Assembly (NCBI GenBank): GCA_001769975.1
Contig: MEPW01000054.1
Coordinates: 21,099-85,098 of the forward strand
DNA length: 64,000 nucleotides
Source of the DNA: Bdellovibrionales bacterium RIFOXYA1_FULL_36_14
Lineage (GTDB): Bacteria > Bdellovibrionota > Bacteriovoracia > Bacteriovoracales > Bacteriovoracaceae
Direction: 5' to 3'
Positions 38,336 to 48,362 of the stretch are shown here, in pieces. Under the pieces are notes generated by a model that ran no database searches, was not told the DNA's origin, and saw only the letters and a list, made by a program, of their open reading frames with translations. Numbering within the stretch: position 1 is the first letter of the stretch; every line of letters begins with the position of its first letter. Both the position numbers and the translations under genes were made by a program.

Positions 38336-40165
38336 TTGAAAAAGAACTTATTAATCATACTTTTTTTTATTATGTCAACGTGGTCCTTTGGCTATGTTTT
38401 GACCAAAAATAATTTAGGTCAGACAGTGAAATGGGGTCGCGAAAACATGAAATTATCTTTGCACTCCAATCTAAGTGGAGTCTCTCAACAAATTTTTAGT
38501 GATGCTGTGGCACAGTGGAACAGTAATTCACAGTTAGTGTTACTGATAAAAGGTCCCAAAAGCGATAATTATAATAATTGGTCTGGAAATGGTTACAATG
38601 ATATTGGCTATTCTAAACAATCAGTCTATTTCAATAGTTCATGCGCGGTATTAGGGGTTACTACTTTGGTTTACAATAATGACGGAGATATAACTGAGGC
38701 AGATGTACTACTTAATGGTTATAGTGAATGTTTTTCAACTAATATTTATAGTGATAATTTTTTGGGAAACGTTATTACTCATGAGCTAGGACATTTGGTT
38801 GGACTAGCTCATAACGAAGTTATGCATTCATCCATGTATTACACCGCAGGTATTGGTCAATATATTTTATCTTCAGATGAAAAAGCAGGTGCGCATACGT
38901 TATATCCAAGCAATTCCAAAGGGGGAGTACGAGGGAAAATTATTGGTGGGAATTCATTGGTTGGGATTTTTGGGGTAAATGTTATGCTTATTTCTATCAA
39001 AAGCGGAAAAATATTGGCTGCCAGTTTGTCGGAGCCAGATGGCACATTTAGTATATCTGGTGTTGATATTAAAAAAGATGATCGTTATTATATCTATGTT
39101 TCTCCGGTTAAAAATAAAGATGTTTTACCGAGCTATTATTATAGTATCCGCAATAATTTCTGCCATTCAAATGCACCTTATCGGGGAGCATTTTTTCAAA
39201 GTTGTGGAAATAGTCTAGCCGGCTACCCCTATAGTTTTAAAGCGACGGTTGATAATCAAATTTTGGAGTCTGGCAATATATCAATAAGATGTAATATAGA
39301 TATTCCGGATGATTATTTTTATGAAAAAAATGAAGATTTTCATGAATTAGATATTATTGGTGATGGAAACAATATTGGGGAAACGTTTGTAGGATATTTT
39401 GACAAAAAATATAACTACGAAAGTGATGCGCTTTCCTCTATTGAATTGGAAGGAATTGATCGAATAAAAATTAATTTAAGTAATTTTAATTTTACTGATT
39501 GGGGCGAAGTTGATGAGACGATATATTTGGAGTATCGTATTATTAGCCAAGACATTTATTCTAAATTAATTTCCAAAGTAAAAATTAATGGAATTGAGCA
39601 AAACTATATTTTTTCAGATAGTGATTATTCTATAATTTATAATCAAAAAGGTAGAGTACCAATTAGCAAATCCAATTTTGAAAGTAATGTATTTGAATTT
39701 ACCATTGAACCCTTAAATAAGTGGGGGAAATGCTCGGATAGCCTAGTGTTAGATATTAGCCAAATGTGCCCGATTAATGGTTACCAGGAAAATCAGTTGT
39801 TTTATATGGATGATGGTATGTATGATCCATTATTTATTTATCTTTTAGATTTTCATATCAGTAAGAAGAAAAATACATTACCAGACAATATTGATAATTA
39901 CGCAATAATTGCCCATAAAATATTTGATATTAATCAAGGTAATGATAGTTGTCCTGATGCGCCTAATTCTTATCAAGTATCTGCCAATATCCCAGAGTTT
40001 TTTAGTGGACTAATAGGCAAAAAAAAATCCGATAGTGACCCCATGGCTTGTGGTTCAATAGATACGTCTAATCCCGGTGGACCTTTTAATAATTTTCTAA
40101 GTACGTTGTTGGGAATTTTATCGGTCTTGATTTTTTTTCGACAAAAAAGAGTCCAGAATTATTGA
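38336..40165 (+). CDS. Secreted matrixin-like zinc metalloprotease
   Basis: 'THELGHLVGLAHNEVMHSSMYY' (HExxHxxGxxH plus Met-turn); signal peptide from TTG 38336; C-terminal TM plus basic tail. Confidence 0.85.
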   Translation: MKKNLLIILFFIMSTWSFGYVLTKNNLGQTVKWGRENMKLSLHSNLSGVSQQIFSDAVAQWNSNSQLVLLIKGPKSDNYNNWSGNGYNDIGYSKQSVYFNSSCAVLGVTTLVYNNDGDITEADVLLNGYSECFSTNIYSDNFLGNVITHELGHLVGLAHNEVMHSSMYYTAGIGQYILSSDEKAGAHTLYPSNSKGGVRGKIIGGNSLVGIFGVNVMLISIKSGKILAASLSEPDGTFSISGVDIKKDDRYYIYVSPVKNKDVLPSYYYSIRNNFCHSNAPYRGAFFQSCGNSLAGYPYSFKATVDNQILESGNISIRCNIDIPDDYFYEKNEDFHELDIIGDGNNIGETFVGYFDKKYNYESDALSSIELEGIDRIKINLSNFNFTDWGEVDETIYLEYRIISQDIYSKLISKVKINGIEQNYIFSDSDYSIIYNQKGRVPISKSNFESNVFEFTIEPLNKWGKCSDSLVLDISQMCPINGYQENQLFYMDDGMYDPLFIYLLDFHISKKKNTLPDNIDNYAIIAHKIFDINQGNDSCPDAPNSYQVSANIPEFFSGLIGKKKSDSDPMACGSIDTSNPGGPFNNFLSTLLGILSVLIFFRQKRVQNY

Positions 40166-40247
40166 TTTTATTGTTCCTTTTAAACCAGAGTGATATCATT
40201 AAGTATCGCTATCTTTAGATAGTGGACATTATCAAGGATATGAAAAA

Positions 40248-40721
40248 ATGAAATGGATTTTAATTCTTATGGTTTGTTTGTGGTTGCCCAATATATTATG
40301 GGGCCAAGATTTATTTTCAGAAAGAATTAGGAAAATTGTTTGCAACAAAACTTCGGCATTTGTGAAACAAGGAATATTCTATAACCAGGGCGATAAAAAA
40401 CCATTCAAGTTAAATGCCTTGAGACATTCCTATACTAAAAGTAATGGCTACGAAAGAATAGTTTTTGATTTTGATTCCAGTGATATTCCGAGAATTTATG
40501 GCCATATAAAATCACAGGACAATAAATTATATATAGATTTATTTAACACTGAATTGAAAGCTGGGATTAAGTCATTTGGAACCAGTAAATATGTTAAAGA
40601 TGTTAAGGTGTTTCCTGTCTCAAACGATATGTTGACCATGGAATTTGGATTAAAACAAAATGTTGAATTTGACATATTTTGTTTAAAATCGCCTGGAAGA
40701 TTGGTGATTGATATTAAGTAA
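40248..40721 (+). CDS. AMIN-like domain secreted protein
   Basis: Signal peptide; 'RIVFDFDSSDIPRIYGHIKSQDNKLYIDLFNT...PGRLVIDI'. Confidence 0.6.
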   Translation: MKWILILMVCLWLPNILWGQDLFSERIRKIVCNKTSAFVKQGIFYNQGDKKPFKLNALRHSYTKSNGYERIVFDFDSSDIPRIYGHIKSQDNKLYIDLFNTELKAGIKSFGTSKYVKDVKVFPVSNDMLTMEFGLKQNVEFDIFCLKSPGRLVIDIK

Positions 40722-40726
40722 TTCAT

Positions 40727-43240
40727 GTGGGAGAAAATATTGTGGAAGAAGACAAAGGATATCAAGTGCAAATAAAAACTGACCCATCCAATGAAAGGCA
40801 TTTTCCCAAAGAAGTTGTGATTATATCAATTATGAATAGCCCGATTTTCCCGGGAATGATTGCCCCTATTATATTAACTGAAGAAAAATTCACACCAGAA
40901 CTTGAAAGTTTTATTCAAAAATCGGGCTATGTTGCCTTAAATTTGGTGAAGTATAAAGAGCTGCAAAAAACTATTGATTTGTCAGAAAATGCTTCAGAAG
41001 AGACGATGGAAGAAGCCATGGATGGCATCAAGATATCTTCTCATGACATTTATCGAGTAGGAGTTTTGTGCAAAGTTGTAAAAAAGCTAAAATTGCCAGA
41101 TGGTTCAGTTAATATTTTGGTTCACGGAATAAAAAGATTCAGGGCCAGTAAAATAATCCAAGAAGAGCCCTTGTTAGTATCTACAGTAGAGGTATTTGAG
41201 GATATTATTGAAACAGATGAAGAGTTAGATGCTTACACCAGATCAATTATTAATCAAGTTAAAAAGTTAAGTGAAATTAATCCTTATTTTAATGAGGAAA
41301 TGAAACTTGCCATGCTTAATTCACCTTCGCCAGGTGCTTTGGCAGATTTAGTGGCATTTGCAATTTCATTGGATATTCCAGAAGCACAGGATTTTTTAGA
41401 AACTCTGGTGGTAAAAAAACGATTTGCCAAACTACTGGTCTATTTAAAAAGAGAAAAAGATGTCGCAGATATTCAGAAGAAAATTTCGGATGAAGTTAAC
41501 GACAAAGTAAATAAATATCAACGGGAATATTTTTTAAGAGAGCAATTAAAAGTTATTCGAACTGAGCTTGGGATGGATGATGATACGAAATCTCGCGATC
41601 TTAAAAGAATTAGTGATGCGATTAAAGAAATTGGTTTACCTGAAGAAGTTAAACAATCTGCTGATGAAGAGTTGGAAAGACTTGAAGTAATTCCTGATAG
41701 TAGCCCTGAGTATAATGTTTCCAGAAGTTATTTAAACTGGATAGTTGATTTACCCTGGAATAAATCCACTGAAGATAAAGTAGATATTCAGCAATCTCAA
41801 AAAATATTGGAAGATGATCATTTCGGGCTGGAAAAACCTAAGGAACGAATCCTTGAGTTTTTAGCCGTAAGAAAATTAAAGCCTCAATATGATGGAACCA
41901 TTTTATGTTTAACTGGCCCTCCAGGTACTGGTAAAACTTCTCTGGGAAAAAGTATAGCTCGAGCACTGGGGAGAAAGTTCTATCGGTTTAGTCTTGGTGG
42001 CATGCGAGATGAAGCTGAAATTAAAGGACATCGACGAACCTATATTGGCGCTATGCCTGGTCGAATTATCCAAGCTCTCAAAAGAGTTCAAGTGAATAAT
42101 CCGGTGATTATGTTGGATGAAATTGATAAATTGGGCAAATCTTTTCAAGGTGATCCTGCATCGGCATTGCTAGAAGTATTAGATCCAGAACAAAATAGTA
42201 AATTCATAGATAACTATTTAGATGTTCCGTTCGATTTATCAAAAGTTCTTTTTATTGCTACGGCAAACTTTATGGCTGATATTCCTACACCACTTTTAGA
42301 TAGGATGGAAGTGATTGAGTTATCTGGTTATTCACTGGAAGAGAAGCTTTCGATTGCTCAAAAATGGGTTATTCCAAAACAATTAAAGAAACATGGTTTA
42401 ACCCGAGCCCACTTTAAACTTTCAATCGCAGTAATTAAGAAATTAATATACGACTACGCCAGGGAACCTGGGGTTCGAGTAATGGAGCAAAATATTGCTA
42501 AGCTATGCAGAAAAGCAGCACTTTTAAAGGTTAGCAAAAAAACTAGAAAAATTTTTGAACCTGAAGTAAAAGATCTTGAAACTCATTTGGGGCCGATTAG
42601 ATTTCAAAGTGAATTGGCAGGAAAAAATAATCAACCAGGGGTTGTGACAGGTTTAGCTTGGACAGCGTATGGCGGAGAAATTCTATTTATTGAAACCATT
42701 CCTCTTGAAGGAAAGGGTTTTAAATTGACGGGGCAATTGGGAGAAGTGATGAATGAATCGGCTACTTTGGCCCATAGTTATGTCAGGAAGCAATTGCAGC
42801 AAGATAATCAGTTGAAAAAGAAAGTAAACGTAGCGAAAGGAAAAGCTAAAGAAAACACTGAGAACAAGGACGGCGATGATTTCCTTTCTACCCATGATAT
42901 TCATTTGCATTTGCCGGCAGGTGCAGTTCCTAAGGATGGGCCTAGCGCCGGAATCACAATGGCAGTTGCTCTATATAGCCTGGCTAACGATATTCGAGTC
43001 CGATCATCCTTAGCGATGACAGGTGAGTTATCTTTAACAGGACGAGTGATGCCAGTGGGTGGAATTAAAGAAAAAGTGTTAGCAGCTCGAAGAGCTGGAA
43101 TAAAAGAAATAATATTGCCTAAAGAAAATGAGAAAGATTTAGTAGAGGTACCTGAATTGCACAGGAAGGGATTGGTTTTCCATCCCGTCTCAACTTTCGA
43201 TGAGGTGATAAAAATTGCATTTTCTAAAGCGAAAGATTAA
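40727..43240 (+). CDS. lon: ATP-dependent protease La (Lon)
   Basis: 'GPPGTGKTSLGKSIARALGRKFYRFSLGGMRDEAEIKGHRRTYIGAMPGRIIQ', 'DGPSAGITM' catalytic Ser; GTG starts at 40727 or 40742. Confidence 0.97.
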   Translation: MGENIVEEDKGYQVQIKTDPSNERHFPKEVVIISIMNSPIFPGMIAPIILTEEKFTPELESFIQKSGYVALNLVKYKELQKTIDLSENASEETMEEAMDGIKISSHDIYRVGVLCKVVKKLKLPDGSVNILVHGIKRFRASKIIQEEPLLVSTVEVFEDIIETDEELDAYTRSIINQVKKLSEINPYFNEEMKLAMLNSPSPGALADLVAFAISLDIPEAQDFLETLVVKKRFAKLLVYLKREKDVADIQKKISDEVNDKVNKYQREYFLREQLKVIRTELGMDDDTKSRDLKRISDAIKEIGLPEEVKQSADEELERLEVIPDSSPEYNVSRSYLNWIVDLPWNKSTEDKVDIQQSQKILEDDHFGLEKPKERILEFLAVRKLKPQYDGTILCLTGPPGTGKTSLGKSIARALGRKFYRFSLGGMRDEAEIKGHRRTYIGAMPGRIIQALKRVQVNNPVIMLDEIDKLGKSFQGDPASALLEVLDPEQNSKFIDNYLDVPFDLSKVLFIATANFMADIPTPLLDRMEVIELSGYSLEEKLSIAQKWVIPKQLKKHGLTRAHFKLSIAVIKKLIYDYAREPGVRVMEQNIAKLCRKAALLKVSKKTRKIFEPEVKDLETHLGPIRFQSELAGKNNQPGVVTGLAWTAYGGEILFIETIPLEGKGFKLTGQLGEVMNESATLAHSYVRKQLQQDNQLKKKVNVAKGKAKENTENKDGDDFLSTHDIHLHLPAGAVPKDGPSAGITMAVALYSLANDIRVRSSLAMTGELSLTGRVMPVGGIKEKVLAARRAGIKEIILPKENEKDLVEVPELHRKGLVFHPVSTFDEVIKIAFSKAKD

Positions 43241-43252
43241 ATAGTAAGATAT

Positions 43253-43465
43253 CTAGAATTCGTCTGAATCGTATTCGCTGATGGGGGCGTGTTTAATTTT
43301 GCCAGCAGCAACTTCTCGTAGTGCCATTACGATATCTTTATTTTTTGCCTTTACCAAATACTCAGCACCTTCTCGTAACTGCTTTACTCTTTTGGTAGCA
43401 AGATGAACTAGCTCATATCTGTTTTCAACTCTTTCTAAACAATCTTCAATTGTGATTCTTGCCAT
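43253..43465 (-). CDS. rpoZ: RNA polymerase omega subunit
   Basis: 'MARITIEDCLERVENRYELVHLATKRVKQL'. Confidence 0.95.
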   Translation of the reverse strand: MARITIEDCLERVENRYELVHLATKRVKQLREGAEYLVKAKNKDIVMALREVAAGKIKHAPISEYDSDEF

Positions 43466-43548
43466 TAAGTAGCTCCTTCATTAATAATAAAAGATAATCG
43501 GGACATGTATATATATTTTAAGTTACATACAATGTCAAAAGCAATGGG

Positions 43549-45360
43549 TTAACCTATTGTGTTATAAAGTTTGTCAATTTCATCCTTATATTTTTCCAGG
43601 ATAACTTTTTTCTTAAGCTTCATTGAAGGGGTGAGTGTGCCATTTTCAATGCTAAATTCTTCGGGTGCAATAAAAAAATCTTTAATTGTTTCAAATCGGG
43701 CCAGTTCCTTGTTCACTTGTTCTATGTCTTTCCTAATAAGTTCTCTTACATGCGAATTAGCAGCTAAATCTTTTATGGATAAACCGGGAAACTCGTCCTT
43801 GAAGCTATCTTTTTCTATGCCAACAATGCCAGTGAGATAATTTTTCCTATCACCTACTACTAAGAATTGAGTGATATATTTTTTTAGTTTCATTTTATTT
43901 TCAATAGGTTGGGACGCAATGTTTTTTCCTCCCGAAGTGATGATAATATCTTTTTTTCGATCAGTGATAACTAGATAACCTTGTTCGTTAAGTCTTCCTA
44001 TATCTCCTGTATGAAGCCAGCCATTTTGAAGGGATTCGTCGGTAGCCTCGAGGTTTTTAAAGTATCCTTTGAACATCGCTTCCGTTTTTATGAGAATTTC
44101 ACTATCTTCCGCAAATTTTATTTCTACCCCTTTAAGTGGCAAGCCTACTGAGCCTGGGATTTGTTTATATGCAGGATTGACAACGCATGGAGCGATAGTT
44201 TCTGTTAAACCATAGCCTTCAAGAATTTTTAGATTAGCATTTCTTAAAAATAAAATTATCTCCCTAGAGATTGGTGCACCACCAGAAACAAAGTATCTGA
44301 CTTTTCCACCAAACCTTTTATATATTTTTGAAAAAACCAGTGCATAAGCAATCTTTCTTTTTATATTTTGAAAAAGACTGGGTTGCTTATCTTGGTCAAG
44401 CAAGCTAAAAAAATCGCTGGAAACTTTTTTTGCCCAGTTAAAGATAAATCTCGATATAGAAGATCCGTCAGCAACTTTTTGGTTTATTTTCTCATAAATT
44501 TTCTCAAAAATTCTTGGCACTGCAAGTAGCACCGTTGGTTTCGCTAAATTGATATTATCAATCACTTTATCAATGCCTTCGGCATAAACTCCACATAGAC
44601 CAAAAGCTAAATTAAGCATGGAATCGCATCTTCCCAATACATGTGAAGTTGGAAGGAAGACAAGGGTCTTGTCTTTTGAGCTAAAGGCGTAATTTAAAGT
44701 TTCAAAGAGATTCATTAGCATAGAGGCAAAGGCGTGCTGGGTAATAACGGCTCCTTTTGGCTCTCCGGTGGTACCAGAAGTATAAATAATGGAAGCGATG
44801 TCACTACCTTCCTGGGATTCTATCATCTTTCGAATAATATTATTATTGGCGATTTTAAGATCTCTACCTTTTTCCATGATCTGAATATAATTATGGGTTT
44901 GAATGTTGGAGTTAGACATTTTATTGATAAGCGCTGTTTCTAGAGAATCAATGGAAATGATGTGCCTAACTTTTGGTATTTCGTTTTGAATTTGAATTAT
45001 TTTCTCAAATTGTTCGGCATTTTCAACCACTAGAATTTTTGAGTCAGAATGATTAATAATAAACTTAATTTCGTGAGACAAGTAATTGGGATAGATTGGA
45101 ACAACAATAGATCTGCAAGACATGGTAGCATGATCAAAAAAATTCCACTCTTTTCTGGTGTGAGATAGAATAGTTAGCTTATCTTGAACTTCAATTCCCA
45201 AATCAGTAAGCACTAACGCTAAGGTTTCAATTACTTCAAAATACTCTTTGAAGGTATAATATAAAATCTGGTTTTTTTCTATCCAACCAAGGGCCAAATT
45301 AGAAGGGTGGCGATCGACTTTCTCGAGTAGTAGCTTTCCGAGGGTCTTGTTATTTTGCAT
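43549..45360 (-). CDS. Long-chain acyl-CoA synthetase (AMP-forming)
   Basis: 'IIYTSGTTGEPKGAV', 'EGYGLTETIAPC', 'GWLHTGDIG', 'DRKKDIIITSGGKNIASQPIE'. Confidence 0.95.
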   Translation of the reverse strand: MQNNKTLGKLLLEKVDRHPSNLALGWIEKNQILYYTFKEYFEVIETLALVLTDLGIEVQDKLTILSHTRKEWNFFDHATMSCRSIVVPIYPNYLSHEIKFIINHSDSKILVVENAEQFEKIIQIQNEIPKVRHIISIDSLETALINKMSNSNIQTHNYIQIMEKGRDLKIANNNIIRKMIESQEGSDIASIIYTSGTTGEPKGAVITQHAFASMLMNLFETLNYAFSSKDKTLVFLPTSHVLGRCDSMLNLAFGLCGVYAEGIDKVIDNINLAKPTVLLAVPRIFEKIYEKINQKVADGSSISRFIFNWAKKVSSDFFSLLDQDKQPSLFQNIKRKIAYALVFSKIYKRFGGKVRYFVSGGAPISREIILFLRNANLKILEGYGLTETIAPCVVNPAYKQIPGSVGLPLKGVEIKFAEDSEILIKTEAMFKGYFKNLEATDESLQNGWLHTGDIGRLNEQGYLVITDRKKDIIITSGGKNIASQPIENKMKLKKYITQFLVVGDRKNYLTGIVGIEKDSFKDEFPGLSIKDLAANSHVRELIRKDIEQVNKELARFETIKDFFIAPEEFSIENGTLTPSMKLKKKVILEKYKDEIDKLYNTIG

Positions 45361-45534
45361 GTGTTTTCCCGTAGTTATAGTAAAAAGGTATAGCTTTAAT
45401 TAGCAAAAAAATTTTGTTTGTCCAATTTTTTTATTTGATCAATATAAAGATTATATATTTTAACTAATTATAATTAGTTAAATTACCAATTAATTGAACT
45501 TCTTGGAAGAAACATAAAAAAAAGAGAGCCAAAA

Positions 45535-45768
45535 ATGAGATTTTTAGCTATTTCAAGATGTTTAAAAAAAAACCAAATAAATCAAGAATACATAATAACC
45601 TTTCATTTTAAGGGTTATTATTATGGTAAACGTATTAAAAATATAAAAGTTCTGACTCAGAAAAATATTTTTACGCTAGGATTGGACTATATTTTAACTT
45701 TAGACACCGTTAAAATTGAAAATGAAGATTTATGGTGTAAACTATTTAAGTATCAAAAATTATTTTAA
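45535..45768 (+). CDS. Small protein of unknown function
   Basis: 77-aa ORF in a tandem pair with 45783..46013; weak. Confidence 0.4.
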   Translation: MRFLAISRCLKKNQINQEYIITFHFKGYYYGKRIKNIKVLTQKNIFTLGLDYILTLDTVKIENEDLWCKLFKYQKLF

Positions 45769-45782
45769 ATTTAGGGATTTTT

Positions 45783-46013
45783 ATGAATAAGGAATTTGAA
45801 GATTACATACTGGCAGAAAGAGAATTTTTGCATGATATCAGTAATCATCTTGTTGTTATTTCAGGTATGACCAGTTTTGTACAAAGTAAATTAGAAGAAA
45901 ATCAAAGCATCGATCCCAAATACCTTGAAAAGCTTGGCAAAGCCGTTAAAGCTTGTGAAAAATTGTCCCAGGCAGTAATTGAGCGAAGGTCAAAAATCAA
46001 GTCTATTCAATAG
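45783..46013 (+). CDS. Small protein resembling an isolated HisKA/DHp helix
   Basis: 'AEREFLHDISNHLVVISGMTSFVQSKLEE' resembles histidine-kinase H-box; no catalytic ATPase domain. Confidence 0.5.
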   Translation: MNKEFEDYILAEREFLHDISNHLVVISGMTSFVQSKLEENQSIDPKYLEKLGKAVKACEKLSQAVIERRSKIKSIQ

Positions 46014-46015
46014 TT

Positions 46016-46429
46016 TTAATTGGTTTTGGTTTTTATCCCGTGAATATTAACCTCATCACCAATCATAAAAGCATTAATTTCATATAGGAGATTATTATCT
46101 TTTTCAAAATTTTTAAGCATGGCGATCGAAGCGTTTTCTTCAGAATGCAAAACTTCTAGTTCTCCAATTTTTATTTTAAAATAATATCGGGTTTTATCTG
46201 AGTATGGGTCAAGTCTTGAAATATTTCGGTATACATCAAGGGTTGCTCCCGGACTAATTCCTTGAAGTTGACCTATATTTAAATAATAATTCTTTTTAAT
46301 TTTTTCATTTTCAACTCCCATAGGAATTTCTTCAGCAATGCTAAATATCACAAAATCCTTTGGTAAGGCGGGAGATATTTTGATTAGAAAAATAATTAGG
46401 GGTATTAGGACAAGATATGCAATTTTCAT
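46016..46429 (-). CDS. Secreted protein with FlgT C-terminal-like domain
   Basis: Signal peptide; 'NIGQLQGISPGATLDVYRNI...KIGELEVLHSEENASIAML' pattern. Confidence 0.5.
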   Translation of the reverse strand: MKIAYLVLIPLIIFLIKISPALPKDFVIFSIAEEIPMGVENEKIKKNYYLNIGQLQGISPGATLDVYRNISRLDPYSDKTRYYFKIKIGELEVLHSEENASIAMLKNFEKDNNLLYEINAFMIGDEVNIHGIKTKTN

Positions 46430-46619
46430 TTTTCATGGCCTTATGCTTAAAAGGAATCTTCCAAATATCCTGATAAACAAGAGGTTATGTAACTCTCATC
46501 CATGATCATTACTGCTCTTTTCTAGGCAAGTAATCGTCATTATTTTGGATTGTATTTAATAAATGTTTGCTTAATAAAAAAAATGGAAAAATATTCCGTT
46601 TTAAAGTATTGATAGAGTA

Positions 46620-48350
46620 CTACTGTCTTTCAAGCCGAAGGTATTTCATAGAATTAGAAACAATTCCGGATTGCCTGAAGTTTTTAAGCTCATTATGAAA
46701 TAAATAGTAATCTCGCGAATAAAAAAGCATTATCCAAGGTAAGTCGTCTAGAATAATGTCTTCCATTCGATGAAGGATTTTGACCCTGGTTTCTTGATCA
46801 TTTGTATCGTTAATTTGGGTGAAAAGTTCATCAATTTTTTTATTTGAATAGAACGTGACGTTTGGTCCAGGAGGGTGATTTTTAGTAATCAGAAGTTGAA
46901 GTACATTTTCCGCATCTGGATAATCAAGGTTCCAGCCATCTTGCCAAAATTGAAGTTTGCCAGCATAGAATTTTTTTAAGAAATCAGGAAATGAGTTAAG
47001 TTTAGCGTTTACTTTAACATTAATTTTTTTTAATTCATCTGTAATGAATTGGGCATGGTTTACAGCTGTTTGGTTTTCTCCACGAAGTTCGAAAGTAATA
47101 GGTGGAAGATTTTTTCCTTCAGGATAGCCGGCTTCACTTAAGTACTCTTTAGCTTTATTTATATCATAGCTGTAGGGCAGTTCCCGGGTCGGGCTGTAAC
47201 CCACTACACCAGGAGGATAAATTGAATTAGCTTTCAGTCCTATGCCTGAGAAAACACGAATGTATTTATTGATATCAATGGCGTGGGCAATAGCCTTTCT
47301 TAGTTTTTTGTTTTTACCCCAAATTGGATCTTGCATGTTAAATGACAACCACCAATAAGTTAGTGCCGGTGAGAGCTGTAAAGAAATATTCTTGCTGGTA
47401 AGGTTAGGTGATAATTCACCCCGGGAGTTAATTGCATTATCATAATAGTCTTGCGGAAGAATCATGTAATCAATTTTCTTATCAAGAAAACTATTCCATC
47501 GTCCTTCGGTTTCAGGCATTACATAAAAGTTAATTGCATCGAGAAAAGGGATTTTTTTACCAGCATCTTTTAATAAGTTTAACTCGTAAGATTTTCGATC
47601 TCCTTCAGTTGGATATAAGGCGGTTCGATAGTGCTCAAATTTTTCAAGGCGGATATTTTTTTCTTTTATCGTTTCAGTTAGTTTGAAAGGTCCAGTTCCG
47701 ATAATTTGTTGATGAAATGAGTTATTGTAATATCTAATTGCTTCTTCAGGGATAGGAGATGTAAAAGACATGGCGAGAGTATAGAGGAATTGAGGTTGTG
47801 GCTCATTTAGTTCAATTATTAAAGTGTAGTCATCAAAGGCCTTAAGTCCTGATACTTCCAAACTAAAAAATTTATCCAGGCTATTGCCAGCATCCTTTCG
47901 AAATTTATTTAATCCTTTTATTTTTTTATCAAATAGCCACCATCCCACGCTTTGGGTTGGTACAAAAGCAAGTCGTTTGAATTGATTAATAAAATCTTGA
48001 GCTTTGACAAAACGGGGTTGATTATTGAAAGCGAGATTATCGTGATATCTAATATTCTTTTTAATTTTAATTGTGTATTTGGTATTTCCATTTTCAATCT
48101 TGGGCATTTCATCTGCTAAAAGTGGGATAAGTGAGTATGGTCGTTTTAAGTAGTGATACTCATAAAGAGTTTCATAAGCTTGATCCATTACAGTCGCGGA
48201 GACTGTATCGTAAGTAGAGCTTGGGTCAAAAGAATCAATGTGACTGGTGAGCGCCACGTTTAAAGTATTGCTGTCTTTGGAATTATAAAGAGTTTTTCGG
48301 CATGAAAAAAAAAGTAAGGGTAGTAAAAATATAACAAAAAATTTTCTCAT
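46620..48350 (-). CDS. Peptide ABC transporter substrate-binding lipoprotein (SBP family 5, OppA-like)
   Basis: Lipobox 'LLFFSC'; SBP_bac_5 features ('GTGPFKL', 'NKKLRKAIAHAIDINKYI', 'YPEGKNLPPI'). Confidence 0.9.
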   Translation of the reverse strand: MRKFFVIFLLPLLFFSCRKTLYNSKDSNTLNVALTSHIDSFDPSSTYDTVSATVMDQAYETLYEYHYLKRPYSLIPLLADEMPKIENGNTKYTIKIKKNIRYHDNLAFNNQPRFVKAQDFINQFKRLAFVPTQSVGWWLFDKKIKGLNKFRKDAGNSLDKFFSLEVSGLKAFDDYTLIIELNEPQPQFLYTLAMSFTSPIPEEAIRYYNNSFHQQIIGTGPFKLTETIKEKNIRLEKFEHYRTALYPTEGDRKSYELNLLKDAGKKIPFLDAINFYVMPETEGRWNSFLDKKIDYMILPQDYYDNAINSRGELSPNLTSKNISLQLSPALTYWWLSFNMQDPIWGKNKKLRKAIAHAIDINKYIRVFSGIGLKANSIYPPGVVGYSPTRELPYSYDINKAKEYLSEAGYPEGKNLPPITFELRGENQTAVNHAQFITDELKKINVKVNAKLNSFPDFLKKFYAGKLQFWQDGWNLDYPDAENVLQLLITKNHPPGPNVTFYSNKKIDELFTQINDTNDQETRVKILHRMEDIILDDLPWIMLFYSRDYYLFHNELKNFRQSGIVSNSMKYLRLERQ

Positions 48351-48362
48351 TAATTGATCCAG

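Noticed and set aside
40207-40224. CGCTATC-TTTA-GATAGTG hairpin between metalloprotease and AMIN-like gene
   Set aside because: No T-tract and weak stem; not convincing as a terminator.
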